A stretch of 64,000 nt of DNA from Blakeslea trispora (GCA_025331445.1 JAIWNE010000012.1:431456-495455), one strand, 5' to 3'; positions 23,962-36,041 are shown, counted from the stretch's first letter. Notes: generated from the letters alone by a model not told the origin. Program-made: numbers and translations.

Positions 23962-25580
23962 CAGTGACCCGCAAAACTGTTCAAAAAGATTTTTTTTTAC
24001 TTTGAACCTTATGATCGGGTATTCAAACACATTTTAAACCCCTTTTGTCATACCTTGTTGGAAAGCCTCAGTAATTTACTATATGATGACCAGGTTGCAC
24101 AATGATTGGTTGACCTTGAAATGAAAACCACTATTTTAAAAAAAAAAGTCTTTTTGAACAGTTTTGCGTTTATCCGAGAAAAATTATAACCAAGAGAAGG
24201 GGGCTAGTATTTGAAATTATTTTGACGCGTAATTGTTTTTTTTCTTCTTTTCTTCACTTCTTTAAAGGTTTGTGTAAATTTCGGTTGGTTTTGTCAGACC
24301 AATTTAATCGACATTGCTCCATCTAGTTACATCTACTTGACATCTACCAACATGCCCAAACACATTAGCAATGACAAACGAAATGATGCGAAAGCTATGC
24401 TTTCCAAAGGTAAAAATGTTCGCGAAGTAGCGCGTCAGCTTGGTATCAGTCAAGGTACCGTTTCAAACATTCGTGGTGAGATGAACTTGGAGATTCCTCA
24501 ACATGCGGGTGGCCGACCAGGTAAGATCAGCAAGAATCTCGGTCGCAAGGTACTTCAAGGTCTTTCTACTGGCGTTTTCAAGACCGCAAAAGATGCGCAG
24601 CGATTCTTGGTTGATCAACAAGTTGTTGTTTCTGAGGATACCGTGCGTAGGTTTCTCAAAAGCGCCAAAATGACAGCTATTCGTAAGCCAAAGGTCCTTC
24701 CTCTAACACCAAAGCGTATAAAAGACCGCTTGGAATGGGCAAGGCTCACAGAAGTTGGACTATCAACGATTGGAGGTCCGTGATGTTCTCGGATGAGACC
24801 AAAATCTACAGAATTGCCTCGGATGGTGCTTAATGGGTTTGGAAAGCCGATAAAAAGGAGTTGAAAGCGTTTCAACTTGACCATCTCTACAAGCATGGAG
24901 GTGGTTCCATCATGCTTTGGGGCTGCTTTTGTTGGAAAGGTCCAGGCTTTCTTGCGAAGATCAATGGCAAGATGGACTCTGAGTTGTACACTCAAATCAT
25001 AGACGATGAGTTGGTCAGATCGCTAGAATTCTATGGTTATACTGAGGATGACGCCATATTTCAGCATGATAATGACCCCAAGCATACTTCCAAGCATACC
25101 AAACGTCATCTCAAGGATTGCAACATTCAAGTTCTCGACTGGCCGTCCTTCTCGCCCGACTTGAATCCAATTGAGAACCTTTGGAGTATTGTCAAAAGAC
25201 GTTTAGCTGCCTTTGACACTGCTCCAGGCTCTATTGCTGAGTTATTTGATCGTGTAACTCAAATTTGGAACAATATTGATCCTGAAACATGCAACAATCT
25301 TGTTGAAAGCATGCCTAATAGAATAGCTGATCTAATTGCCGCTAAAGGTGGTCAAATCCCCTATTAATAAAAATATAATGCACGCACGCAAAACTGTTCA
25401 AAAAGACTTTTTTTTAAAACCGTGGTTTTCATTTCAAAGCCAAGCAATCATTGTGCAATCTGGTGAGCACATATTAAATTATTGAGGCTTTTTAACAAGG
25501 TATGACGAGAGGTGTTTGAATACCCGATTATAAGGTTCAAAGTTAAAAAAAATTTTTTTGAACAATTTTGCGGGTCACTG
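23962..25580 (+). mobile_element. Tc1-like DNA transposon, full length
   Basis: Flanked by TA at 23960-23961 and 25581-25582. The ends are inverted repeats starting CAGTGACCCGCAAAACTGTT and CAGTGACCCGCAAAATTGTT, and similarity between the arms extends about 200 bp inward. Near the inner end of each arm the box CGCAAAACTGTTCAAAAAGA recurs in inverted orientation, so each arm can fold on itself. The element encloses a single DD34E transposase. Confidence 0.93.
24337..25367 (+). pseudogene. Tc1 transposase (DD34E), one frameshift and one nonsense codon
   Basis: The N-terminal helix-turn-helix region is intact (SNDKRNDAKAMLSKGKNVRE, ARQLGISQGTVSNIRGEM), followed by a second DNA-binding part (SEDTVRRFLKSAKMTAIRKP). 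Catalytic residues are Asp in VMFSDETKIY, Asp in IFQHDNDPKHTS and Glu in DLNPIENLW, with 34 residues between the last two, the Tc1 spacing. The frame shifts by one base near 24750-24760, and a TAA at 24831-24833 interrupts DGA*WVWKAD, where a residue such as Gln would fit. The start may be the second Met at 24352 (MPKHISNDKR). It could not make a full protein as it stands but might have been active recently, since everything else is conserved. Confidence 0.9.
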
Positions 25581-25582
25581 TA

Positions 25583-26130
25583 ACATCCCGCATCAAATGG
25601 CGTCGTAGAGAAGTTCATGAGCACTCTGCGTAGAATGATTCTCAGATACACGCAACAAGACAATATCAAACACGAATGGTTAACACACTTGATATTGATT
25701 CAATTTGTATACAACAACACAGTTCATGTATCAACCAACCATACGCCATTCTTTTTGACTCATGGTAGGCACCCCAGGACACCGCTTGTGCTCTCCGAGC
25801 AACAAAAGATATTTGATCACCACTACTCTCCTTCTCAAGAGTTTGCTATCCAACTACAAGATAGACTTAACCAAGCGTTTGAACTTGTAGACTCACTATA
25901 CAAGGCCAATGTATATCAGCCGAAACAAAAGTATCAAGACGGTCAAAAGGTACTGCTACTTGATCAATCATTATCAACAAGGAACAAACCAAGAAAATTG
26001 AAGTTCGATTGAATAGGTCCTATAACTATCACACGAATCCGATCCAAATCAACTGTTGATCTAATCCATGACCAAACAAAAAAGATAATCCTGAATGTTC
26101 ATATGTCCAGAATCAAAGCATATCAATCCA
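25583..26130 (+). pseudogene. Ty3/gypsy integrase C-terminal fragment
   Basis: Starts inside the integrase core at HPASNGVVEKFMSTLRRMIL, with the third catalytic Glu in VVEKF, then WLTHLILIQFVYNNTVHVST and TPFFLTHGRHPRTPL, typical of the integrase C-terminal region. The frame meets a TGA near 26010 (RKLKFD*IGPITITRIRS) and continues to HMSRIKAYQST. Everything upstream is absent: the Tc1 element begins the region on the left, but the sequence beyond Tc1 is not the missing integrase, so the locus was rearranged rather than simply interrupted. Confidence 0.75.
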
Positions 26131-26369
26131 CATAGTCTACGCTTAAACAACTCAAGCTTTTTTCCCTATATGGGTTTTGATGCGAGTATAGACATTTTTT
26201 ATTATTATTCTATTATTATTTTATTATTTTACTTTTTTATTATTTTATATATATGCCCTATTTCACCAAAGGGATGTTCAGGTATTTAAATATTTTAATC
26301 TGAATTTGAATAAAATTATCTTTTCATCTCCTCTTTAACTGTTACACACCGCTCATCATTGCAGGGTAA
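26131..26369. other. AT-rich spacer
   Basis: Runs of TTATTATT and no coding signal; it may be the tail of the Ty3 fragment. Confidence 0.4.
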
Positions 26370-27639
26370 AAAATCGGAATTAGACTAATACAAGTCCTGC
26401 GCCTTGATTGGAACAGGTCAAGAAAAAGATGTAAAAAACAATAAAATTTCGTGTGTTCCTTTTTTTTCTCTTTATTTCCTTTTCTTTATCTTCTCTTCTC
26501 TCAGTGATTTCAGGTTTGTATTTCACAAAAAGAAAAGAGATAATACTAATATAAGTCAACTTGTGTTTAAAGTAGCCTCAAGCTATCAGCTAGTGTTATT
26601 ATTGTACATGATGTTAGACAGGTAAACACTTTACTTATTTGTAAGCGCATTACTAACATTTATCTGCTAAAATTTTGTAATGTACTGACTAGCTCTGCAT
26701 CTACAGTTGTTGCAAATAGGCTGGCAAACCTCAACATAGGTTACTGAGTAAGTAAAAAGTTTTGATAAGCTTAATTAGTCGTTAACTTTGAGTTGAATCT
26801 ATCTATTAGATGATCTGTTTTGTATATCTTTAAAGGCCAAATCCCAAAGCATCCAAAGGTGTGTTTTTTCGTTTATTTATTATATAATAAGCTGGTTCTA
26901 ATTCTATCATTTTATTCTATTTTAATAGTAATCTATATGGTTATGACAAGTATTCTTTGGCAAAAAAAGGTGTATCCAAAGGTAAGTAAAAATTCTCAAG
27001 ACTGCAATACTTTTGGCCAGTAAAGAGACCAAAGTGAGCATGGGAACCTGGTACGTTCAATATAGAATAAGCCAATGGTGCGACGTATAGAGTACGCCCA
27101 ATATACAGTATATAGTAATATTTGCAATAAGTAAACCAATAATATAAAAGAATACAAAATGTTTTCCATACCATATTTTAACCGTGTACCAAAAGAGTAA
27201 TGATACAAGGCGTAGCAGCCAATAAACAAAAGCAATATACCAAATAAGGAATACATCTTTAACCAAGGTCGAATAGCAAAGAAGTGTATTTATAGCATTC
27301 GTGTAATAATGTAACATAAAAGAGCCTATGGGAATGAACCAGTGTAAAGGGCAAACTTTTTTTTGAAGCCAATGACATGCTACACGCTTCAAGCAAAAGA
27401 GCAAATAGGATCGAGGTATAGGCCTGTAATATTGGTTGAAAGTTAAAGATTACAGGCCGAAAGGTATGTTTTTTTTTCAGCCTAAAGAAAGGTACATTTC
27501 ACGGAAATTAAGGCCTGAAAGGTATAATTTTTGTCCGCTTGAAAAATTATACATTTCACGCAACATTGAGGCCTGAAAGGTAAAATTTCGCTTAAATATA
27601 CACCTTGTCACATTAATGTATAAAATTTTTTTTGTAGTG
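26370..27639. repeat. 1.3 kb dispersed repeat, copy A (copy B at 40114-41489)
   Basis: Starts near AATCGGAATTAGACTAATAC and ends TTTTTTTTGTAGTG. It matches 40114-41489 along its length with scattered differences. It contains several copies of an AGGCCTGAAAGGTA motif next to TACATTTCACGG. On the minus strand both copies hold overlapping hydrophobic frames (for example MYSLFGILLLFIGCYALYHY at 27256), but the frames are broken differently in the two copies, so they are not good genes. The GTAGTG right end resembles a CACTA-type terminus; copy A lacks the matching left end. Confidence 0.8.
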
Positions 27640-27654
27640 AAGATGTAGCTATAG

Positions 27655-27832
27655 AAAAAGATATGAATCAAGAACTAGAAGCAGAATTAGACATGTCGGA
27701 CATTCTAATAGAGTTAGAGATACGTGTTAAAAAGGAAGTCAAACGTAAAAGGAAGTTCAAGTCAATTACATCAAACAAGAGACGTAAAGACCGGCCTAAT
27801 TTGGTTATGCTTCTTCAAAATGTACTTCTTTA
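27655..27832 (+). pseudogene. Basic-tail family, copy 1 (DMSD...KRKFK motif)
   Basis: One frame reads EDVAIEKDMNQELEAELDMS, then ILIELEIRVKKEVKRKRKFK and SITSNKRRKDRPNLVML to a stop at 27832. It is closely related to the frame at 35739-36041, and the similarity extends about 200 bp into the 3' non-coding DNA. The tail looks like a bipartite nuclear localisation signal. The upstream exon is missing; the copy starts directly after the repeat ending at 27639. Confidence 0.6.
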
Positions 27833-27969
27833 GATACTCTTACTTTAGATTAATTCAATAGCCATGTAAATTACATTATATGCACATTTTTAGTATCTTT
27901 ATCCTTATCTTAGGATTGTATAAGTATCCCAGTTTGAAATTATGAATAAACCTTATCTTCTATTTACTG

Positions 27970-28530
27970 TTAAGATCCCTATCGTACTTTTGATTAGATT
28001 AATCACAGAGAGTTGAATCTTTACATACATACCTATCGACAAGACTGATATTTGTGTCATAGAGACAAATAGGCATCATCATAGCAACCAAATAAGTTTG
28101 GATTTTGCCAATACTAAAGAGATACCTGCGTTTCTACGCAACTGGAATGTGAACAAGAAGCGCAAGTTCAAGCCCAGACTCAGCAGTAGTAGTCCGGCCA
28201 AGATGCAGCGCCGAACCGGACCAGACTTTGCCCCTTAATATAAATAGACTGTAACGTGAGATATTAATGATACCTTATCTTTTAATATCTCTACATTACA
28301 GGTAATATCACAGACTTATTCTCCATTATAAATAAAGAACATCTTTTAATATCTTTACATCGCAGTGATTATATTATATATCAGTTTCACAGGCGTAATA
28401 GCTGGATCATAAAAGCCTCATACCTACGTGAAACTGACATTTGTGTCAGTCTTGTTATAGGGTTCAACTTATAGATTCAACTCTCTGTGGTTAATCTGTT
28501 TTCAAAAGTACAATAAAAATTTATAGGTAA
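27970..28530. repeat. Inverted repeat arms around a basic-tail copy
   Basis: About 90 bp at 27970-28060 (with TCACAGAGAGTTGAATCT and ACAAGACTGATATTTGTGTC) recurs inverted at about 28425-28530. A third copy of the first arm lies near 36225-36290. Between the arms (28130-28240) a frame reads EIPAFLRNWNVNKKRKFKPR, then PAKMQRRTGPDFAP and a stop. The 28680-28745 minus strand reads KHKRKRKFRPITSSKRRRGH, another copy. Confidence 0.6.
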
Positions 28531-28745
28531 GGTCAAAGATAATCTTTATTGCATAAGATGTGATGAGATATTAATACTATTTGTCAATCGAGATAATCTA
28601 TACTAAATATGTTCATATGATATAAATGCTAATTATTACTGAACTAAAGGAGTGTCTCTAAAGAGTATAACTCAATTAGGTATGACCTCTTCTTCTTTTG
28701 CTTGACGTAATTGGTCTAAATTTCCTTTTTCGTTTGTGTTTGGAA

Positions 28746-29720
28746 AGGTAGTTGTTTGATTCATGTAATGAGGAAAGACAAGGGATAAATTCTGTGAGAT
28801 TTTGTGTAGACTTTTATTAATGAAAAATAGAAGAAGGAACTAATAATCTAATGAACTTGATGCCTATTTATACTTTAATGAAGCGGACAGTTAATCTTGC
28901 TGAAGGACTGGTAATTTAATTGAAAACAATTTCTTTTGACAGGACTTCTTCGTACCTGAAGATTTATGATCCCGACAAAGCTTAAATAAGAAAATAAAAT
29001 ATTCGTAATATAGGAGCAATATGATTTAAGTACTATGAGCATGATTTTGATATAGTTACTGTGTGAGAGTGACAATAATTGGAATCTCCATTTATTTAGC
29101 TATTTCTATCTCTCAGTGCGAGCAGGTCTATAGTGAGATCCTTGTCTTCACTACTTCAAGTATGATTTTGCTTTACTATGCGAGTATCCTCAACAGTTTG
29201 GCATCTTTCTTCATTCTTAGTATTACTTCTATTGGTACTTCTGACATGTCTATCTCGGGCTGCTTCGTTTGGCATTCATGTTGATCCTCTTTCTTCTCAG
29301 CTTCGTTAGAGTCATCCACTTCAACAGGCCTGACATTTGATACGTGATTTTATGGTATCAGACTCAACGGTGCCAATTCAGCTGAAGTCACGTGATTTAA
29401 TGATGACGTCGACAGACGTATAAGAGTAGTTTTATTTTTGAAATAATAAACGGGGGCTTCTTTCCTATAAATTTATTTTATATCTAAGAGTCAAAAAGAC
29501 AAAGCATCACTAAAGCTATACTGGCTAACCAAGGCTCAGACTTTCACGACTACAGCGTGGAAACGCATCAACTTTTCTAATTGCCTATGTGTGACATGAG
29601 GATATTGTAAAACCTTAAACTCAAATTTCTCGACCGCTATTGAATTTGAAACAGCGAAAGTTACCATTTTGAAATCCCAAAATTGCTGGCTATCCAACCA
29701 TATCAAAATTTGGGTGGTAT
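28746..29720. other. Mostly non-coding; contains a minus-strand basic-tail copy
   Basis: On the minus strand about 29330-29160 reads NEAEKKEDQHECQTKQPEID followed by MSEVPIEVILRMKKDAKLL and a stop, matching the DMSD(I)PVELEIRLKKEAK motif of the other copies. The rest (28746-29060 and 29340-29720) shows no gene. Confidence 0.45.
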
Positions 29721-31834
29721 TCATGGACCCTTGTTTAGCCATTGTCGTGTATGCGATGTACGAAAATTGACTTCATACTTATCTTTTGTTTTTTGAATAA
29801 TTTCTAACGTCCGTTTTTGAGCATTAAGGATTTGAGCCATTTCGTCTTCAGGACTAAAATGCTTACTTGTTTGATTAATATCAATGCAATACTTAGCCAT
29901 ATCTAATTTGCTGTTTGCAGATGATGTAAGCTGATTCTCAGAAGGCTCAGAGACATTTAATGTCTCGGCAGATGTTGTTGTGTTAGAAGAGACAAAGACA
30001 GAACAGTTAGTATGCATTTTTAGCAAACACATATGCTTACATGGCTTTCTTCTTCTGTCATAGTCAAAGCATGTACAAGATGCAATGACCTTGTCTCCAG
30101 TAACTTCAACTGAGTAACCAGTTGAAGCAAACTTGATACACCTTAGTACGATTAGCACCATCGACTGGACCACTAATCATCCCGCTTCTTCTTTCTTCGT
30201 CTACTTCTTCTGCTACCAACTTTCGAATTCTTTGTTGCTCAAAGAAAGGTGACATAGCACCGTTTCCTTGAACAACTCGCTCAAATTCTTGGCCCAGGTA
30301 ATACTCGACATCATTAACTAGTACGAAGGTTAACTTGTCAAGTCTCTTGTTTTGCACTCTGCCCAGAAAAATAATCTTCAGCTGATTGTGCCATGATTCA
30401 ATGTAATTATTGGTCAACATGTGTGAGTACTGGCGTTCTTTGTATGACTGACTCTAGACTTGGAAATTGTCTTCAGTACACCAGTTACTGACAAAGTAGT
30501 CCATAAAAGCTTCTTAGTCGGCGTACTCTTCTTAAAAGGATACAAACTTTTGTTGGAATGTATTCAAATCCTACTCATAAACAATGTTTTGCAAGACACG
30601 CATCATTCACCATGAAAAGCTCGGTTTTCAGCAGGAGAAAAGCCAGGAACAGAAACAGAAGAAAGACGTTTATTCAATGTTTGAGTGACATGGAAGACAC
30701 AAAATTGGATCTTGGTCACAGCACAGTCAAAGGTTTTGCTGATTGCAGCTACTTCGGTTTAACAGCAAGCAATGGTAAATTGCTTAGGGTTGACCAAAAG
30801 CTGAGCATTGCGTAAATGCTGAAGCCATTCAACAATTGGACCAACACTATGATCGTTTGTGATCATGTAAGCAACAGACCATCCTCAACCAATGGTATCG
30901 TCACGAATGATCAACGTGTAGAGCATGTCTGCGATATTGCTTGAAATGCCATGAGTTGAATCAAGGCAAAAGGAAGTTGTGCTCTTCATTCAGTTTTGCT
31001 GATCAGGTAAACAGAAACCAAAAGCGAATCTTGATACATCTTGAGTATAACCAAAGCTACCAGAGAAGCAGTTGTACCCTTCGGCAGGAAGCTTCTCATT
31101 GATCCAGATCTTGAAGGACACCAAATAATCCTTATGGAAATGGTAAAGCTCCTTGTCAACCTTAAGTAAAAGAGGGATTAAAGCCAAAGACATTATGCTC
31201 TAGTAATTTAATAAATTACCTTGTTCATCAAATTCAAAATGTCGTGGTAGTTGACCTTACGTTGAGATGCATGGCCGAAAGGATCAGCAGCCTTACGCAT
31301 GTCATTTCAAATTTGACGAGGACTCTTGGAAGAGTGCTTAAGTTGCTGCAAGATCTCATGCAAATTTTGCTTGGCGAGAGGAAGAGTACGAATGTCATCC
31401 AAGACATCGCCAGGAATGTGGTTGATGTAGTCTTTCTCAAGAACAAGTTCATAGTACTCTGGATGAGCATAGTACTTTCTGATGCGAAGAGTACAAGCAC
31501 AGTTGATCTTCTTCGACTTCTTCTGGACAGGACGTTGACTGGCTGTCAACTTGTAACTGCCAGCACGGTGACAGCAGTACTGGTGGGTGAAGGCAAGGTT
31601 AATGCCTTTTGCACGGGTTTCTTCAGGAGAAAGATCACTGGCTTGCTTGTTGGGGTTAATGATTCTCCAGCTGTATGAACAAGCTTCGTTAATTGCAACA
31701 AAGCATTCCTTCCATTGAGTTGCTTCTACGCGAATAACTTCGTTGGTTTGCAACTTCATGACGCCTCTGATTGAGAATTCTTGCAATGCATCTGTGATAT
31801 TAGTCAAAGAGTAAACAGTATTGTTAGTAGACAT
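29721..31834 (-). pseudogene. Decayed MULE transposase (old relative of the 53-55 kb copy)
   Basis: Starts MSTNNTVYSLTNITDALQEF and aligns over its length with the 53.2-55.4 kb protein: SQRPVQKKSKKINCACTLRI, HIPGDVLDDIRTLPLAKQNL, FCLDSTHGISSNIADMLYTL (first Asp), MITNDHSVGPIVEWLQHLRN, MLTNNYIESWHNQLKIIFLG and the SWIM finger CTCFDYDRRRKPCKHMCLL. Stops are many: TGA 31307-31309 where the relative has Arg, stops after CLPDQQN, within TIG*GW where the relative has Arg, and at ACC*TEV where it has Lys. The second catalytic Asp has become Ala (TIACC against TIDCC). It is dead. I found no terminal repeats around it. Confidence 0.85.
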
Positions 31835-31903
31835 TTTGAGTTGTGTATCCATAGCAGAGTAATTGTAAAAAGAGAATATAACACGAAAATAGATCATGCT
31901 CAA

Positions 31904-32776
31904 AGTTTAGTAAATAAAAAAGATGAATGAGGAAAAGTCGTCACGTATTCGGCTAATAATTTACCATTGGTACGAGCAATAATTTAGCACTTTATAATTA
32001 TATGCTTTAGTATTATTCTACTTCTTTTACTTCATAATACTTCTCTCATTTTATTTTCTTTCATATTATTTATCATTATCTTATTCTAAATATACTTATT
32101 ATACTGTTTTTATCTATCTTACCCCAAACTCATTTAAAACTCACATTTACATCTATCCATTCAACGAATCAAACTGTTTATAACAATCTATCTCACTGAA
32201 AACTTTTCAATCTTCCCCAACATTATTTGTATTTCACCATTATTAGATTATTCAATTGGTTAACAACACCATCAGACTAGCAATGACTCATAAATTTACT
32301 TAACTTAGATCCTTTTAGATAGGACTGTCATCAATAGGATGAACAGATATAAATATCAATTAGTTTTATTAAATAAACAAGAAGCTCTTTTCTCCCTCCA
32401 ACTTTACTATATACTTTGACATTAACCTTGCCGCATAGACAGGCTTTCTATTACTAAGACTTCCCTTGATTAACTGCTAAGACGCTTAATCATTGTATCA
32501 TTTATATATTTCATTTAACTTACTTTTCTTTTCTTTTCTCTTATATCTCTTCTTAAGGTTCGTTACCTAAACAACGTGGTGCTCATTACATAACAATCGT
32601 TCCTCTCTTTGGTTCTATTATATCATTGACTCTGACTCGTTACTGGCAAAATACTGCTTACGTCCTGTAGCACCATCTACCAACAAATATAAAAAATCAC
32701 GTAAAACACTCAGCTCACATCACATTGATTTTCGCGTTTCAAATAATGTAAACTGATGGTGAATTACCGAAAAAAA
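31904..32776. other. No recognisable gene; AT-rich spacer before the tRNA
   Basis: Pyrimidine-rich on the + strand (many TTCTTTT and TTATT runs). No coding frame above background. Confidence 0.5.
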
Positions 32777-32849
32777 TGGAGAAGCTGGGCGTCGATCCCA
32801 GTGCCTCTCGCATGCTAAGCGAGCGCTCTACCATTTGAGCTACATCCCC
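32777..32849 (-). tRNA. tRNA-Ala (AGC)
   Basis: The reverse strand reads GGGGATGTAGCTCAAATGGT, then AGAGCGCTCGCTTAGCATGC and GAGAGGCACTGGGATCGACG, ending CCCAGCTTCTCCA. The anticodon stem CTCGC/GCGAG is perfect around loop TTAGCAT, giving anticodon AGC. The T arm CTGGG-ATCGACG-CCCAG is perfect. The A box (TAGCTCAAATGG) and B box (GGATCGACGCC) are close to consensus. The acceptor stem has one mismatch and one G-U pair, which is tolerable. No intron. Confidence 0.9.
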
Positions 32850-35738
32850 AACTTGTCATTGAAATATATTGATGTATAAATATTAACTCAAAAAGTTTAC
32901 CCGTTATCCGGCGCAATTCCGGCCGTTGTGCGGTTCGGATTATTTGACTACGTCACCTTTTGTTAGTAAGAAAGGCCCTGAAGGCCCTGAAGACCCCTTT
33001 TTGCTTGTTTTGTCGACCTGTCTGACTCTCAATCTCTTTTGGCTTTACTTACATTCCTAATACCTATTATTCCCTTTTGTTGTCTAATTCCTTTCGGTTA
33101 TCTACTTTACTTTTGTTACTATTTCAATTCACTCCACATTATTTACTTTAGATTCCTATTTCCATTTGTTTACTTCTGTTTTCACACTTGCTAATTACAC
33201 TTTTCCCCACTTTGTTCATTTTAGACCAAACTGATATTAGATTTTACTTTACTTTATTCGTTATATTCTAACGTTACTTAGATAGAAACTCTTTAGAAAT
33301 AGTATAAAAACTAGACAATTATCATAATAAAATCGAGGTCGTTCTTTTTATCTTAAATTTGGAGTAGTAGTATTGATTGTTTAAAGAAGTTGAGACTTTT
33401 CTGTTATACAAATCAATCCGAATTATCTGTTGCTAGGTATGACTCTGTCAGGAAGAGAAAGATTGATAGAGGTTATTAACATTGTCCTTTTCTTGTTTTT
33501 GTGTTTAGGCACTGTTAATTCCTTTATTCAATTTCTTTCAATACTCAATTCCGCTCACTTTTATCAAACCGATAAATACCCTCAAAAGCCTTTACTAGAC
33601 TTTTCATCATGACATGTGTTCATGTTAAATTTCGCTCGCTTCTGTCGTTCTCTGCGGTTTTAGAGGTTATACTTGCTGTTACTTCTTGGATCTATGATTA
33701 AGGATGTTGTCTATTTTTGGTACTATGCCCCTTTCTGCGTTTCTCGGTGTTGGAATAATGGTGATATCTATGATGTAGCTTCTATTATCGCGGTATCCGA
33801 ATTATTTCCTTTTTCTGTTGATGTCCCTTATTTAATTTTATTTTATTTTATTGTTCTAATTCTGACATTTTGACACTCAGGGTCCGTTTCATCGTTTCAT
33901 CTGAAGTTGAAGAGTGCATTAATTGTTAGTAATTGTCTGAATTGAATCTTGATCTCTATTCTTAGAAACTCTGGTTGTCTAGAATTAGTTGTAGAAGTAG
34001 AATTTGTAATAATAACTGTTGTAATGAGAAATGTCTGAAGCTATAAAAGAGCGGATGCATTTCAATATAATAAACAAAAAAATCAATTTTCTTTCTCTAA
34101 AATTATACATTTCATTGTCTTTTGAAAGAACAAGTCCTAATTACTTTATCGCTACTCTTTGTGTCTATCTCTCTTATAATTCAATAGTCTTTACAGTCTT
34201 CTATTGCGTTATATTTGGTTTTTATCTGGTTTTATTCAAGGTAAACACAAGGGAGGGATTGCGAGTTGTCAGTCAATTGTCGTCTTGATGATTATTATGT
34301 CTTGTATAAGCAGTTATATGACTGTGTTTTGGTAGAGTAAGTCTTTGATCTTTATTTCTTATTCTGTTTTTTATGTTACCTGTGTTTTGGTAGAGTAAGT
34401 CTTTGATAAAGAACTAACTCTTACCAACAACACAGTATTTATACTATTCTATTCTACGCTAGTTATATATATGCTATTTCAAATAAAGCAGGAAGTAATT
34501 ATATACTTCGATCTGATTGAACTATTCTTTCCGACGAGTCTACTGATTGCTTGACTACTTCTAAAGGCAATTTCCTTAAGCGTACTAGATTCAGTCTGAC
34601 CTTCTTTCTTCGTTTGTGTTCTTGTACTTGAGGTTTGAATCTTCGTTTGTTAGGATTATACCTAGTAGGAAGGTTGTATTCAACCTCTATAGGTTGCCTA
34701 TGCTCTAATGATTCATTGACAGCGACACAGTGACGTGTGTCTGATTTGTTGTTGTGTCGCTTTTCGGTACTCTTAAGGTGTCAAGATGCTTGGTATTGTT
34801 GGTATGATTATGAGAAGGTGTAGAAGTTGATTTGTTGTTATGATGAAGAGTAGCTGTCTTTTGGTGCAAGTCTGGATTGTGTTACTTTGGTTGATAAAGT
34901 AATAGCTAGCTACAGTTGTCGCTGTTTGAAGTGCTCAAGTTGATATCGGTGTTCTGATCTCTCTCTCCTTTGTCTATGATTGTTATATACTCTACATTGT
35001 GTTGTCTTTGAATTGGTAACACACTCTGTCATTGTTTCCGTTCCGTACTTCCTGGTTGTCCTGATTGTACTCTGTTTCTTATTTTATTTTATTTTTTATT
35101 GATTATCCTTATTTTATTTTTATTCTGTATTTTATTTATTTTGTATGTTCTCTACATTTTTTTTCTTTATTTTCTTTGTTATCTTTAGCTCTGTTGATTA
35201 CTGTACTATCTATATCGGTTTTCCTGATGTTCTGTGGCTATTATTGTTATTTGAAGTTGGTGTCATTACTAGGTTGATTAGTATCTATTGTTCTCTGATT
35301 TACTGGTGTTACTCTCTTTTTTGGTCTGATCTGTTGTCAAGAAATTAATTTATGCTTTGAAGTGGCGACCTATTATTTCTATTATTATGCCAATTGACAG
35401 CTTAGTCTCTATACTTTGGTTACTTCTGTTCACGTTGTCTCTTACTTTGGAAATGCTCTCAAGAAAGTCCGTTAGATCGATGGATCTATTGTTGAAATCA
35501 CTATTGGAATTTATTTTATTGGTGTTTTGTAGAAATTATTGAATTGACTAAGTAATTAGTCTGTCTCTTTAAATAGAGTGCTTCGTGCCTCAATTATTAG
35601 AATATTTATCTTTCATAGATATAACTTTTTCCCAAGTTTTAAAATATACTTACTGTTACCTACTACCTTTAAATTCTGTCTTTAAAGCGTACAAGTGCCT
35701 ATTGTCTCTATATTTTCTTATTGTTCTCCCTGTTGTAA
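32850..35738. other. T-rich repeat region with diverged copies of the basic-tail family
   Basis: No intact gene. A block at 34100-34260 (CTTTTGAAAGAACAAGTCCT, then ATAGTCTTTACAGTCTTCTA and GGTAAACACAAGGGAGGGAT) matches 42290-42450, and its 3' end reads VNTREGLRVVSQLSS, aligning with VNIQEDNKVVIRS of the copy at 35.8 kb. On the minus strand about 34710-34520 reads QPIEVEYNLPTRYNPNKRRF, then KPQVQEHKRRKKVRLNL, another diverged copy. A 25-30 bp direct repeat (TGTTTTGGTAGAGTAAGTCT) lies at 34325-34405. The remainder is low complexity. Confidence 0.5.
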
Positions 35739-36041
35739 TTGATAGTCTTTACAGTCTTCTATCTCCCTTTGTATTTCTTTTTGTTGTTTCACTTGTTCGA
35801 ATCAAAGGTAAACATACAGGAGGATAATAAAGTTGTCATCAGGTCAATTGTAGTTGATGAGCCAGTAGAGAACATAGCAGAAGAGATAGACATTGATGAA
35901 GATAAGAATCAAGATCAACAAGCTGAAAGAGACATGTCGGACATTCCAGTAGAGTTAGAGATTCGTCTAAAAAAGGAAGCCAAGCGTAAAAGGAAGTTCA
36001 AGCCAATTACGTCAAACAAGAGACGTAAAGACTGTGCCTAA
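35739..36041 (+). CDS. Basic-tail family, best-preserved copy; function unknown
   Basis: A 100-codon frame. The N-terminal 20 residues are hydrophobic (MIVFTVFYLPLYFFLLFHLF) and may be intronic or leader sequence: a tcaaag/gtaaac junction at about 35805 looks like a splice donor. After this come VNIQEDNKVVIRSIVVDEPV, an acidic segment (EEIDIDEDKNQDQQ), the family motif RDMSDIPVELEIRLKKEAK and the tail KRKRKFKPITSNKRRKDCA. Parts recur at 27.7 kb, 28.2 kb, 28.7 kb (minus), 29.2 kb (minus), 34.6 kb (minus) and 41.7 kb (minus). The tail looks like a nuclear or nucleic-acid-binding signal. I do not recognise the family; the C-terminus of a retroelement or integrase protein is possible. This copy may not be a whole gene. 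Confidence 0.4.
   Translation: MIVFTVFYLPLYFFLLFHLFESKVNIQEDNKVVIRSIVVDEPVENIAEEIDIDEDKNQDQQAERDMSDIPVELEIRLKKEAKRKRKFKPITSNKRRKDCA

Noticed and set aside
27057..27404. Hydrophobic minus-strand frames in the 1.3 kb repeat as membrane protein genes
   Set aside because: The two repeat copies break the frame at different places, and conservation follows the DNA repeat rather than codon positions.
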